From positions 11,133,647 to 11,197,646 of the forward strand of contig OX030955.1 in assembly GCA_943735955.1 (NCBI GenBank): DNA of 64,000 nucleotides, written 5' to 3'. Below the pieces are notes generated by a model. That model saw only the letters and a list, made by a program, of their open reading frames with translations, did no database searches and was not told the DNA's origin. The stretch's first letter is position 1, and every line of letters starts with the position of its first letter. Source of the stretch: Piscicola geometra (lineage: Eukaryota > Annelida > Clitellata > Hirudinida > Piscicolidae). Of this stretch, positions 23,041-34,202 are shown in pieces. The position numbers were made by a program, and so were the translations under genes.

Positions 23041-25715
23041 TGTGAATATCACAAAAAGGCTTTAGAGCAATCTAGTAAATTAATTAGTCAATTAAGGAGT
23101 AGGATAAGAATGCTTTCAGGCATTGCAGAACAGAACAGAGTTCTGAAGCAGCAGTCAAAGAGAAGAAGGGCTTCTTTGGACATGTGGAAGTCCAAGTACC
23201 AGCAGGAGAAAAAAAAAGTCAGTGATAATAGTTCAGTTGTAATTAAAAATCTTAAGATAAGTCAAACTTTACTTAGAAGGTAAACTGAGAGATGCTAAGT
23301 TAATTAAAAGCCTTAATGAAAAAATAAGAAACCTAACTAAGGAATTAAATAGTGCCCTGTCAGCTAACATAAAACAAACTAGCGATTTAGAGATTATAAG
23401 TGACCTGATTTTGAAAGCCGGTGAGAGATCCAAAGAAGTCAGCACTAAGTTAGCTAATTGCTATAGACCAGTTTTTAGAAAAACTGTTTATAAAGCTATT
23501 TTAAGTAATATGCCTGTAAGAAGCATAGGACCTAATTTTAATTATTTTACTAACTTTATTCATGGTATGCGCTTAAGTAATTTGCCGCACTTTTCCAATA
23601 TTGCTAGGATGGCGTATGAGCCAGGCGTGCTTGCTCTGCTACAGTTAGGTGAGCAGCTGTATCATTGTGATACAGCTACATTAGCTCACGATGCCACCAC
23701 TGTAGTGGACAAGCACATAATATATGTTTATTTAAGCATTCATGTTAATAATATAAATTAAGATTATGCTTTATCTGTAGGCAGACTTGCTGGTGGGTCA
23801 GCATCTGATAATGCTGACCAAATCATTGCATCCCTAAGGGAAGCTGCCGAGATTTATGCGCATTATTTTAAACTCGAAGTGGCTCAAGTGCGATCTCACT
23901 TCCTTTCAAAGTTGAGATCGTGCGTTAGTGATAGGGCCCCAGTGAACAATCGGGTTAATCAGCTTTTAGTTGATGAACTCCAGATTGATTTGCTGCAATT
24001 GAATTGTAATATACATCCGTTAGATGCTTTTGCAAGCGAGGCCAGAAAGTGTCTGGCCTTGCTAGATCAATCCTTAGATATCTCAGGAGTTACAGGCAAG
24101 GAGGGCACGGCAATTTCCTTTCTGTACAACCTTCCCAAACTCAGGTGATTATAATTTTATTTTGTATTTATTTTGAATTCCAGTACTTATAAATTTAGAC
24201 ATTTTTTAAAAGTATTAAATATTTTTGCAGACACAACTATAAGGGTGAGCCAGTTGCCTTTATGGCTTATCTGAGAGCCAACAAGGTGGTTCCAGGGATA
24301 TTTCTTCGGTACGTTGGTAACCGCCTGCATCTCATGTTCCACATGGCAGGCGTTGCCATCCAGCACAGAGAATTAATACGCGGATTCCTCACCAGGTATA
24401 TATTATGATTAATGCTATAAGTTTCATGAACTTATATATTTCAACTATTTATTTTAATTCTTCTCTTGACAGTTGCAACCGAAAAAGCGATGTGACCAAG
24501 GCACTGTGGGAAGGACTCAACGAACCAAGGACAATGGTGCAACTGCAGGCCCTTGGTTTGGTTGGGAAAGTTCTCACTGGGCCTTGGATGACCCTTGTTT
24601 ATGGAAACTGTCACAACCTCTCCAATCTTGAGATGGTAATAGTATAATTAATTTGTTTCATATCACCACCATACATAATATTTTATATATATTTATTTCA
24701 ATCCTTAAAATCAATACAGGGACCATCATTCAAGATTGCTGTAAAGAATATTTCAGAGCTGAAAAAGAATCCAGAAGAAATAATGAAGATGAAGAAAAAC
24801 ATATTTGGACAGCCGTTGAAAGAAGATGAAGTATACAAGGCTCTGGTAACCTACAACAGTCAAGAGAATTTATTACCAGGGATAGTAAGCTCAATCATGG
24901 AGGCCACAGGACAGGTGATGGAGCGGCAGATGGGTAGGTACCTTAAAAGAGACCTGTCCTGCCCCTCTGCTGAAATACTGATGGACACTCGCTCAGCTCC
25001 AGTACATAATATTCACGCAGGTATAAACTTCGTTTACTTGCTTCATTATTCTCTGTTATAACATAATTTAATTTTTTAAATGAATTTATAATTAACATTT
25101 TAGTGTTCTATTCATTATCCTATCTAAACCATTCATGCAGAGAGGGCCTTGGGTATGGTAGACTACTTTATAAGAAGATCTCCTTATGTAACAATGGGTT
25201 TTATAGAGGGTAAGGTAAGGGCTAAACTAAATGGTACATTGGAGTGGTTGGATCAGAAAAGCCAAGAAGAACAAGAGTCACTAATTAGTTATGCAATGAA
25301 GACAGCCGCCAAGATGAGAAAGGTCAGAAGGGTAAAAGAAGCAACGGTTGACATGGACATCTTGGAGAGAAGAAGGATAGGCATGAAGAGGACAGAAGAT
25401 AAAGATAGAAAAAAGACGGAGAAGATGGTTTCAACGCTCATGAACAATGATGGATCAACTGATGATCCATTATTTGATGGTCAAAGCAGAACGGAAAAGT
25501 TTTTTATAAGAAGAATATTGAGTGGAGAGTCTTTAGTTGGTGAATTAATAATACAAAAGTGGGAGGATGGTAAAGAAACAGAATACTTCGGCAGAATACA
25601 AGACAGGAAGAGGGGTAAAAAGGACGTCTTTACCATAAGCTATTGGACAACAGATGAAGAAAATGCTATCGACTGCGACCTTCCAGCGGCCAGCTTCATC
25701 ACAGACATGATACGG
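22654..25715 (+). pseudogene. Spliced transposase-like gene, unknown family, inactivated
   Basis: Exons predicted at 22654-24147, 24231-24394, 24474-24635, 24720-25019 and 25140-25715, all with GT-AG introns of about 80-120 bp. Broken by a 1-nt frameshift near 23280 and an in-frame TAA at 23759; the 3' end runs into an antisense LINE fragment. The N-terminal region (LLNGFVYSFFCEP) is followed by a coiled coil at 23050-23330. HDATT (about 23688), SDRAPVN...LNCNIHPLD (23925-24020) and HAERALG (across the last intron, 25015/25140) are spaced like the D, D and E motifs of hAT-type RNase H transposases. The tail is very basic and acidic-rich. I believe proteins like this occur in several marine invertebrate genomes as repeat-encoded hypotheticals, but I cannot name the family. 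The role is inferred only from the motif layout. Confidence 0.62.
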
Positions 25716-25830
25716 GATGGATTCCAGATTGCCGCTCCATACTCAAAATGTGGACGCACCATTGACTCGTACAACAGAACTAGAGTTTCTTTGTTAAGGT
25801 AGGAGAATGTTCTACGAATAATGCCCATTA
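25715..25830 (-). mobile_element. LINE reverse transcriptase fragment, antisense
   Basis: On the minus strand it reads RRTFSYLNKETLVLLYESMV then RPHFEYGAAIWNP, a well-known motif of jockey/CR1/RTE-type reverse transcriptase ends. It truncates the transposase-like gene. Confidence 0.75.
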
Positions 25831-25859
25831 TTCAACTGACTTTGTTGACCTTGTTGGGG

Positions 25860-26730
25860 ATGTCGAAAATTACTTCTAGGTCTATAACGAAAATGCTCGT
25901 CAAAAAATGTAATGCTGACAGCTTTTGAGGGTTAATCCAATAAATTGTTGTATCGCAACGGAAAATAAAAGGGTTTTAGCTGCAAACACCCATGCTTAAT
26001 CTCAACCACCCCATCCATCCACTCATCTCGACCAAGTCAGCAACGGTTTGAAGTCAGGGTTTTCCTTCCCTTAGATGGGTTGACAAACTTGAAACCGTCG
26101 CCGAAGTGGTAACTGAAAGGGTTATGAGTAAAGCTGTACTTTAATCTAAATAAAAAGTTGATTAACGCGTTAATCAATTAACGGCCGTTAAATTTAAACA
26201 AAGTTTAACCAAATTAGATAAAGGAGGCAGAAGGAGTGGGGCATTATCGTCATGTAGTTGTTGATTTCTCAAAAGCTCTTCGCCCACATTCATGATGTCT
26301 CGAACTTCTACAAGCTCTGGATTCGGCCCGAAGAGCGCAATAGGAGTGGTGAGTTGTAGAGGCCTTAAAAGTTCCTCACCCATCTTCATGATGTCTAGAA
26401 TTCGTCTAAGTTTTTGACTCGGACCGAAGTTAGCTTGGCTTGTTCCCAGAGATAGTCTCTTCCTGGCGTATGTTCTGAACCTCTGCCAGCTCGATCTTCT
26501 TGGTGCTAGAAGAGGTTCTAGAGTTGTTTGGGGCTGGCAGCTTGTGAAAGTGGCATTGGCTCAGCCTGGCGTAAGACTAGTGTTGGCACCGGCTGTATTA
26601 TATTCCTTTTTCTTCTACTGAAGCTTGATCTTTTCGTTTCAGTAACTATCTTTGAAAATTTCAAAACATTCATTTATTTTTAAAAAGTATTTAGTTTTAC
26701 ATCAATATAAAAATAATTTCCAACACAATT
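25860..26730. other. Patchwork of repeat ends, no gene
   Basis: 25870-25997 ends ACACCCATGCTTA, like the MITE at 14232-15592. 25984-26085 is repeated at 26838-26935. 26160-26195 has a short palindrome (GATTAACGCGTTAATC). 26220-26400 repeats an approximately 110-bp block twice (AGGAGTG...TTCTC/GAGTTG..., CATGATGTCT). No protein is recognised. Confidence 0.4.
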
Positions 26731-26840
26731 ATAGTTATTTATCATGATCATGAAAGTTTATTAATGTTCCGATTCCCATTATGAGAATCATATTATAAAA
26801 TAAAAATATGAGATTTGTAAAAGAAATGTAAGACATGTAA

Positions 26841-28210
26841 CACCCATGCTTAATCTCAACCAACCCATCCACCCATCTCGACCAAGGCAGCAGCGGTTTG
26901 GAGTCAGAGGTTTCCTTCCCTTAGATGGGTTGCCTTTCCGTACTGACGAGCCCAATCTGCCCTTCGCGCCTTCTTCTGTCAGTAGAAGCAGTTCTGCCGT
27001 GAGCAGGCCAGGAGTTGGACTTAGTTGTCTGTTAGAGACATCATCATTTTCTCCGGTTTTTATTATACAGACTAACTTTTCCGCTTTCGAGGGTGGGGCT
27101 TGTCTGAAAAGTCTCATTCTCTTTCTCCACTCCTTTCTGTCATGGGCATCAGTGCTGCATGCCCCCAAGTATTTGAGGTCTTTTTAAACCACTTTTTTCC
27201 ACGTCTTCCTTGGCCTGCCTGGTTGTTTTGTTCCAGAAACCGCCCTTTCTTCTAACCTTGTTGATCCATCCACCATCACGTTCCACATGCTCAAACTACT
27301 TCATTCTTCTCGCTTGCAGTACAGCACCAATATCCTGGATTCCCATCATTTTTCGGAGCTCATTCGAACTGTTTTCTGTCTCTGTCTCCAAATCGCACCC
27401 ACACTTTTCAGCACCACTTCTTCCATCCTCCGATCCTCCTTCTGGTAGCCAAGGACCCCTTCCATCGGATCCTTCTCTCCACGCTCCTTTCTCCAAACCG
27501 CAGCCATTTTTTTCTCCACTCTTCATACAACCCCCACTCTAGCAAAACGTGTCTCTCATTCTCTTCCTCCCCACAAACACACTTCCTATCCTCCTTCTCA
27601 TATCTCCAGCGCACAATTGCATTATTCCTCACTGTCAAACTATCCCCCCTACACATCATCCTAACTTTCGTTACTTCTGAACCATCTACATCTATTTCCA
27701 ACCTCCTGCTTTCTGACTTCTTCTCACAATATCTTATCAATCTTTCACTTTCCTGTATCTTATTCCCCCATTTCTCCCTTCCCTTTTGTTGAATCCTCTT
27801 CACTAGTTCCCTTCCCTCCATCCATCCGACCTCTCTTTCTGAGACCCCCATCAAAAACAATTCTGCTCGCGCGACTTTCCCTCCACGTACCATTTGGCTC
27901 ATAACCTTTATACCCACTTTTCCCACCAAGTTGGCTACACTTACCCACCATTTAGATTTATTACCTATCTCCTTTACACATCCTCTACACATGCTCTACC
28001 TACTCTTCCTACAAGATCCTTGTCCTCTAATGTTCTGATGACAAAGTCTGTCATAACCTTAGCTTCTCTTTCCCATAATGTACTCCAGGCTGTTGTACCA
28101 TGTACTACAACATTCCTAACACTAGTCTCTACCCCATATCCATCTCTCAAACTTAGTCTGCAAAACCTATTTCTTTATTCTCTTCTTAGTTGACCAACCA
28201 ACTGCTGCAA
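26841..28210 (-). mobile_element. LINE C-terminal half, minus strand, decayed
   Basis: Frames at 28200-27992 and 27992-27408 give a polyprotein tail with AVGWSTKKRIKK, CVCGEEENERHVLLEWG (a CCHC-like zinc finger in which the last position is changed) and a run of basic residues. Further left come GRPRKTW and DAHDRKEWRKRMR (27230-27110), which usually close such LINE proteins. Several stops and frameshifts are present, and its 3' end abuts the transposon inverted repeat at 26838. Confidence 0.7.
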
Positions 28211-28248
28211 AACCATACATTAACTTGCTATCAAAAAGGTATACGTTG

Positions 28249-28460
28249 AAATATTGGGTGAACGGGTAGCTGAGTCGGCAACGACTCTCAGCTTGACCAA
28301 TAATGAAACGTCTTAGGTTCAAGTGCAACCAATGCCCTAGTAACCCAAAGGCGCAAGTGAAAAAATGCAGCCTAAGTGGCCTGGAAGCCCGTTCGGGTTA
28401 TACCGTATAACTTATACGCCACTATATTAATGCTCGTCATTATTATTATTATTATAAATA
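28249..28460 (+). mobile_element. tRNA-derived SINE with LINE-like 3' tail
   Basis: The head contains a pol III A box-like TAGCTGAGTCGGC (28267) and a B box-like GGTTCAAGTGC (28316). The 3' part GAAGCCCGTTCGGGTT...TACGCCAC...AATGCTCGTCA matches the tail of the LINE copies at 15390 and 56280, and ends in (TTA)n. Sharing a tail is how SINEs recruit a partner LINE's enzyme. Confidence 0.78.
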
Positions 28461-29239
28461 TACGGTATATATATAGGCTATATTCTTGGAGCACCACAGT
28501 AAGACCTCCATCCAGTTTCTTTCATTTATTTTGATTTTCTGATAGTCTCAAACAGTCGTTGAGCTCAATCCCTATCCACTCCACTATTTTGTCTTCATAT
28601 CTTTCCTTTGTCTGCATCTCTTTTATCCTCCTTGAACTGTTTTAGAGACTTTCTAAACATATTTTTTTCTGAAATTTTTTCAAGCTACAGAGGTTACATC
28701 TCGTAGAAATAATAACCACTATCGAGAACCAGCAGAAAATTTAATGATTAAAGTGACGAAATTTATTCAAATGCTATTTCGAGAATGAACGAAAAAAATA
28801 GAACAAACATTAGATAAAAGTATTACATTTTATTCTTAAAGTTTTAAGGATCACGTATTTTATCTTAAAGATAATTTTCTTGAAGATTTTTATTCTTAAG
28901 ACTTTTTATCCCAGAACCAAGTGCCACATAGTTATTCGATGACAGCTGAGTATCCTGGTGCAGCAGAATCCTTTTCAATGGCTGTAGAGGTGTCAGGAGG
29001 CACCCAGGTTTGGTGAGGAATAACATATCTAGCTTGCAAGACGGCAAGGGTTTGTACTATGATACAAATAGAATCAAAGTATCGCTATCGGCCAATACAG
29101 TATCAGCGATACTTTTTAGTAATCGTTGTTGTATTGCCAATCATTTTTGTATGAACTATTGATACAAATTGAATGAGCATTTGTTCAGCCTTTTCAATAT
29201 AAGGGATTTTAATGTAAATTCATGAAGCAATTTCTAAAC
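28461..29239. other. AT-rich spacer, no gene assigned
   Basis: A minus-strand open stretch 29047-28865 (MLFLTKPGCLLTPLQPLKRI) has a coding look but matches nothing I know and has no splice partners. Confidence 0.4.
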
Positions 29240-29245
29240 TTTATT
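29240..29245 (-). terminator. MRPS25: Poly(A) signal of MRPS25
   Basis: AATAAA on the minus strand, about 30 nt past the stop codon. Confidence 0.6.
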
Positions 29246-29275
29246 CATCAAACGTCACTGAAAACCAACAAAATC

Positions 29276-30434
29276 TCATTCTCCCAATTCTTCGGCCTCC
29301 TGCTTAAGCTTGAGTCTCCCCTTGCCGGTCATCTGCGGCGGGAACTGGAACCAGCCGGGACAGGGGTACTGACCTGGCACTTCACAAATGCAGTTCCGCC
29401 TCACGCCCTCGCCAAAGAAGGCCATTTGCATGTTCTCCTGCGCCTCTGCCTCTCGCTTCTCTGCCTCGATGTCCTTGCTGGAAGGATGTGTGTTGGAGTG
29501 GTTGAGTGGTAAACGAAGATGGATGAGGGTGTGTTGGAGTGGTTGAGTGGTAAACGAAGATGGATGATAGTGTGTGTTGGAGTGGTGAAATGAAGGTGGA
29601 TACAAAGTATGGTCGTTGAGTGGAGTCTTGGAAGTTCAGTGGATAGGGAAATAAATATTCTCATAGTTTAGCAATTAAAATATTGACATTAGTTCCTAAA
29701 GTTTAATGTTGATAAAAATTGTATAAAAAGAAAATAAATAATATGACGAATATAAACTTTTTCTATTATTATTAAATTATTATGAATTACTGTTGAATTC
29801 CAAGAACATCTTTTATGTGATGAAAAATCTCTTCTCTTGATTTGTTGTCACAGTCTATTGTTAAATCTGTGTCATTTTCTGGAATGATTTATGTTATTTG
29901 AATTTTTAAAACCCATTTTTAAAAAGCACACAAAAAATGATTGATTTTCAAAAGTAAAAAACCTAACCATAATACGCTTTAATCCAAGGAAGAGGAGTGA
30001 GTTTGTTGAGAGTGATTATTTGGACTTCTGGGTTTTTGTACTGGAGTTGTGGAAGATGCCAGAAGACAAAATTACTGAAATTTTTTTGTTATTAAAGTTA
30101 AAAAATACTTTTAATTATAATATCAGAAATATAATCTGAATAATAATGCAAATTTGTGTGTGACAATGGACTATTACTACTAGGCTGCGCTCAAACCTGG
30201 GACCCTTAAGCAAACAGAGTCATTACAGTGTAATGATTACACACTAAGTTAAATTACGCTTTTCAAAACTCTTACTAACTAAAGACCAGAGTGTCTGGAA
30301 GGAGCGGCTTTAAGAGTCTTGTCGTAGTTGAATGAAAACATGAGGATTTTAACGTGGTGCTCTAACAAGATTTCTCCCTTCTTCAGATAGTCCAGCGTTC
30401 TAGCCAACGCTCCTCTGTTGTGCATGAAGGGCAT
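29276..30434 (-). CDS. MRPS25: Mitochondrial small-subunit ribosomal protein mS25
   Basis: Exons on the minus strand: 30434-30280, 30074-29968, 29878-29791, 29477-29276. The phases close into 183 residues, against about 173 in mammals. FVFWHLPQLQYKNPEVQI matches the thioredoxin-like L51/S25/B8 core of mS25. Near the C terminus CICEVPGQYPCP keeps three Cys (about residues 146, 148, 156) that in the mammalian mitoribosome help hold an iron-sulfur cluster shared with bS16m. The start is the only ATG in frame upstream of the conserved LDYLKKG segment. The donor of exon 1 (TA|GTTAGTAAG) was chosen by phase. The gene lies head to head with the aldo-keto reductase gene, with its start about 610 bp away from that gene's first visible exon. 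Confidence 0.9.
29480..29605 (+). repeat. Minisatellite of about 47 bp in MRPS25 intron 3
   Basis: TGTGTTGGAGTGGTTGAGTG and GGTAAACGAAGATGGATGA are repeated two to three times directly upstream of the exon 4 acceptor, creating spurious open frames. Confidence 0.85.
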
Positions 30435-31046
30435 CTTTGTGATAGATCAGAAAGACTGTGGGGTACCTTTTTTAATTGTTAGCAAAATCTGTTATAATTT
30501 TTTATAGTTTAAGGTTATGCAAAACTTTTCTATATCTATCTTTATCAGCTAAACTTTAGCATAATAATTAGACTCTAATTATTAGAGTCTAATTATTAGA
30601 CTCAATAACTTTTTGATTAACGAGAATAAAAAATCCAAGAAACATGAAAAATCTTTTAAAATTATAAAATAGTTTGAAAATAAAAATAAATTGAAAACTT
30701 AATTAAACTAATTTTTATTCCCAAAACTTACAAATTCAGGTTATTGATTAAAGGTAAACTTTCCTTATATTGATCTTTAATCAAAAGATGTAAAATTTAC
30801 ATTGTAAATGAAATCATTTAATGATTATAAAATTGCTAAGTCATAAAATGTTTAATAAACAAAATAATTTTATTGTTTTGAATAATGGTTTCCACATGCC
30901 TGTCATTTCAGGTTATTAAAGATTTTGTAACTAATAGAAATAAGAACATTTGTTATAGTAATATTATGTATAATATACATTGTATATTTTTTATTAATAT
31001 AAAATTTATAATAGAATAAAAGTATAACTTTGTATTTTTTTGCAAG

Positions 31047-33052
31047 TTGGGACATATCAAATCAAGTCAAAGAAAGAGATCTTTGCTGTGGTGGACAGTG
31101 CTTTGAGCTTAGGATATCGATCATTTGGTGATTCAATCTGAAACTCATTTCATTTAACTGTTTGTATAGCTTTGATATTTAAAGTGTAATTCCTTGTGGT
31201 TTAAGTTTTTTCTACATTTTAAAGATTTTATATCTTATCACTGAATATATTTTTAATTCAATCAAATTTAAATTATTTTTTTGAAAATAGATACAGCGAG
31301 AGTTTACGGAAACGAGGGTCATTTAGGATCAGCACTACAAAGACTCCTTTCTAAGTATAATCTTTCTAGAAAAGATGTCTTCATCACCAGTAAATTAGGT
31401 ATAAATAATATAAAACTTATATATATATATGAACACAATTTAAACTTACTCAGCTTTTTTAAACTCCACATGATGCTATTAAATCATCAAGATCTATTCC
31501 TAGAATAATGTAGCAGTACACCGCAGGCACTCTGGACCACGGCACAGAGGCGTGCAAGCGAGCATGCCTCGAGTCGCTGCAGCAACTGCAGTGCACCTAC
31601 ATCGACCTGTACCTGATCCACTGGCCTGGCGTACAGGGCTTGAAGGTGGATGACGAGAGGAACAGCCTGTTGAGGAGGCAGTCCTGGGAGCAGATGGAAG
31701 AGATGTGCAGCAAGGGTGCGACTGTTTCCAAAGTTTGAAAAGTATTTTTAAAATTCTCTTGCATCTAATTACATTTTTATTTTTTTCTATATGAGTTGAA
31801 TGCTGCTATTTCTTCTGTCTACATAATCACTCATCCTCACAAAGGATTTCTGAGGGGCATTGGAGTCTCCAACTACACCACCCTCCACCTCACACAACTA
31901 CTGCAACACTGCACCATCAAGCCAGTCCTCTTACAAGTCCATTCAATCTCCACTAGAACTTTTTTCAACTCTATTAATGATCGATCTTTTTTTGCACAAA
32001 CTTCTGTTTTTTAATTCATCCAACTCCACCATCACCACCATGGTGCAAACCACCTGTTCTTCTTTCACTTGCACCACCACTGTTTATTCAAGAGTTTCGA
32101 AGCAAGCAACATCCCTCACACCCAACAGTCGGAATGCCACCCACACCTGCGACAGACGCACGTCAGACGCCTGTGTGAGGAGCACAACATCGCATTCCAG
32201 GCCTACTCCTCCCTCGGAACCTCCACCACTGACAACGAGGTGGGTGCCATTTACTTGGTTAAAAGTCTTCTCTCGAGCTTTCAAGCAGAAAGTGCAATCA
32301 TCAAGGGTTTGGTGTTGATATTAAGCATCCATTATTCTTATTATTTGTCTTAATAACATCACAAGCATAGTGGCAAGTAACAATGATTAGACTCTACATT
32401 CCAAAATACCTAGTTATCCAATAAATGAACTAATCCACTCTCGAAGATTCGCCATTCCACTCCCCCATAAGAACACTCCATGACCACGATGACGACAGTT
32501 GCAGAGGGATGCCAGGGTGAGGGAGGTGGCAGCGCAGACGGCAAGGTCGGTGTCTCAAGTCCTCCTCAGATGGGCACTCCAGCAGAACATTGGTCAGCAA
32601 GAAATCATTGGAGAGATCATCATTATTGTATTATTTCCATTCTCACCACCATCAACATTTTCCTGATATGATTTAAGATGGCTTAGTTTTTAGTTTTACA
32701 GTACGCACAATCTCGAGTATGGTTAATTTTATAACTTCTATAATTATATGCTACTGTAATCAAGAATGAGCCAACATCATTACTACTAATATTACTACTG
32801 TTACTATAACTACTACCACTACAACCACTAGAACTACTACAACTACTACCACTACTGCTGCTACAACTACTACTACTACCACTACTACTATTACTCATCC
32901 ATGCAGGAGTGATTCCCAAATCGACAAATGTTGAGCACATGGCAGACAACATGGCCTCGTTGGACTTTCTGCTGTCGCACGAACACATGCACGCGTTGTC
33001 GAACATCGACCTTCACAAGCACTACTGCTGGGACCCCACCTCGGTCGTTTGA
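31047..33052 (+). CDS. Aldo-keto reductase, first exon not found
   Basis: NADPH-dependent reductase of carbonyl compounds, TIM-barrel AKR fold, cytosolic. Exons 31047-31127, 31291-31398, 31527-31715, 31845-31936, 32129-32239, 32499-32592 and 32907-33052 join in phase. The start of the barrel is GTYQIKSKKEIF. The catalytic residues are all visible: Asp and Tyr in DTARVYGNE, Lys in ITSKL and His in DLYLIHWP. GVSNYTT, ECHPHLRQ and VIPKSTNVEHMADN are the usual cofactor and barrel motifs. Only the first 15-20 residues are missing; I saw no convincing first exon between 30434 and 31047. AATAAA at 33161 may be the poly(A) signal. The physiological substrate cannot be told from sequence. Confidence 0.88.
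32785..32898 (+). repeat. ACT/ACC trinucleotide repeat in the last AKR intron
   Basis: Imperfect (ACT)n with ACC, ATT and GCT variants up to 8 bp before the acceptor at 32907. Confidence 0.85.
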
Positions 33053-34202
33053 ACTGAGAATTCGCTTATAGTATTGGAGCAATGAAGCATGCCGGGTGCT
33101 TCAATCTGGTTGTGTGTAAATGGTTTTGGATAGTTGCGTAATAGTGGAAGGGTGTGGTGCAATAAACGAGGTGTGTTTACTTGAGACAAATGCAGGAAAG
33201 TTGGTTGACCGGCCTCACCCTGAAGTTGTCGCTATAATGAATGGAAGTCAGACATAGAGAATAAATTATCAAAGGTAGATGCTGGTAGAGTGGTCTATTA
33301 ATGCCCTATTTGTTTCGAGAACGTAGATGGAAAAACTTCATTGTGTATTTTGAAAGCGTATGTGAACGGTGAAGGTGTAATGCTTAAGAAGCCAGGTCGA
33401 ATGGCGTGAGTTCAATTCCTGGGGAAAATCTGAAAAACAAATAAATAAAAACAAACCACGAATGTTTAATCATTTTTGTCTAAGAAAAAAAAGTTCGGTC
33501 AAGATGCAATGATTCAAAAGAGGTACAAGGGTTATCTGCGACGGCAAGGAGAAAAACGCAAGTGAAAGCAATGATGCTTGAGAAAGAGTGGTCTCAAGCA
33601 GAATGTGGAAGTGAAGGTAGATTGGTTGAAAGTGTTGAGGTGTGTGTGGGAGTGAGGAGAAGACAAGATTAGAGATCATTCCAGAGTGCAGGCAGAGAAG
33701 GGCGAGGTACCTGCCTATTGGGAGATATCACACTTGAAATTGTATAGGTCAGATTAGGCTCAGGGTTAAGTCAATGCATCAGGCAACTACAAAACCAATG
33801 ACATTTTTTTTCAAATCTGTAGGTAGTTGATTTAATATGGCCATGCATTGAAGCGAAGCTGGTGTGAAGATAAGATCCACTGTGCAGTCAGCAAAGGCAG
33901 AAGATTAGATGAAGACTGAATGGTGCCTGACGCAGATGACCTTTGAGAGGCTCCTTGAAGGCTTCATCTGCAAGGTACCTGCATACCTCTTCAGCCCTCT
34001 GTTGCTGCTGTTCATTTCAATTTGGAAGCTAGAAGCTAAACAACGGCTTACAAGGAGGTATATTTCAATTTTAAAATGATCCAAAATGAATGAGACATTA
34101 GAAGTTTAAAATAAACGATTAATAAACATTTAAAGTATTCTATTAATAGACACAACATAATTAACTTTAAATAAATATATCAGTTTAAAACATTCATTGA
34201 AT
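33053..34202. other. Convergent 3' flanks of the AKR and SR-protein genes
   Basis: AATAAA at 33161-33166 fits the AKR. 33405-33425 has a B box-like GAGTTCAATTCC, possibly from an old SINE. No other gene seen. Confidence 0.45.

Larger units (their letters stand above)
19590..26838 (+). mobile_element. Large composite DNA transposon of unassigned superfamily
   Basis: Positions 19707-19812 and 26733-26838 are inverted copies of each other over about 100 bp, and TGTA lies at both outer edges (19703-19706 and 26839-26842), a possible 4-bp duplication. In between are direct repeats, a 149-bp hairpin, an inverted duplicate of the gene's 5' end and the spliced gene itself. 19590-20050 also matches the opposite strand of 62935-64000, so the family has at least one more copy nearby. 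The right side includes a LINE fragment (25715-25830) and unrelated repeats (25860-26730). The boundaries are not certain. Confidence 0.55.

Noticed and set aside
29047..29605. Extended minus-strand frame through the GTGTTGGAGTGG repeats as part of MRPS25
   Set aside because: The CCTTCCAG acceptor at 29478 and reading phase place the exon start after the repeat, giving the expected mS25 length.
30190..30245. tRNA gene or SINE head on the minus strand
   Set aside because: A B box-like GGTTTGAGC is present, but the arms do not fold into a convincing cloverleaf and no A box or tail is clear.
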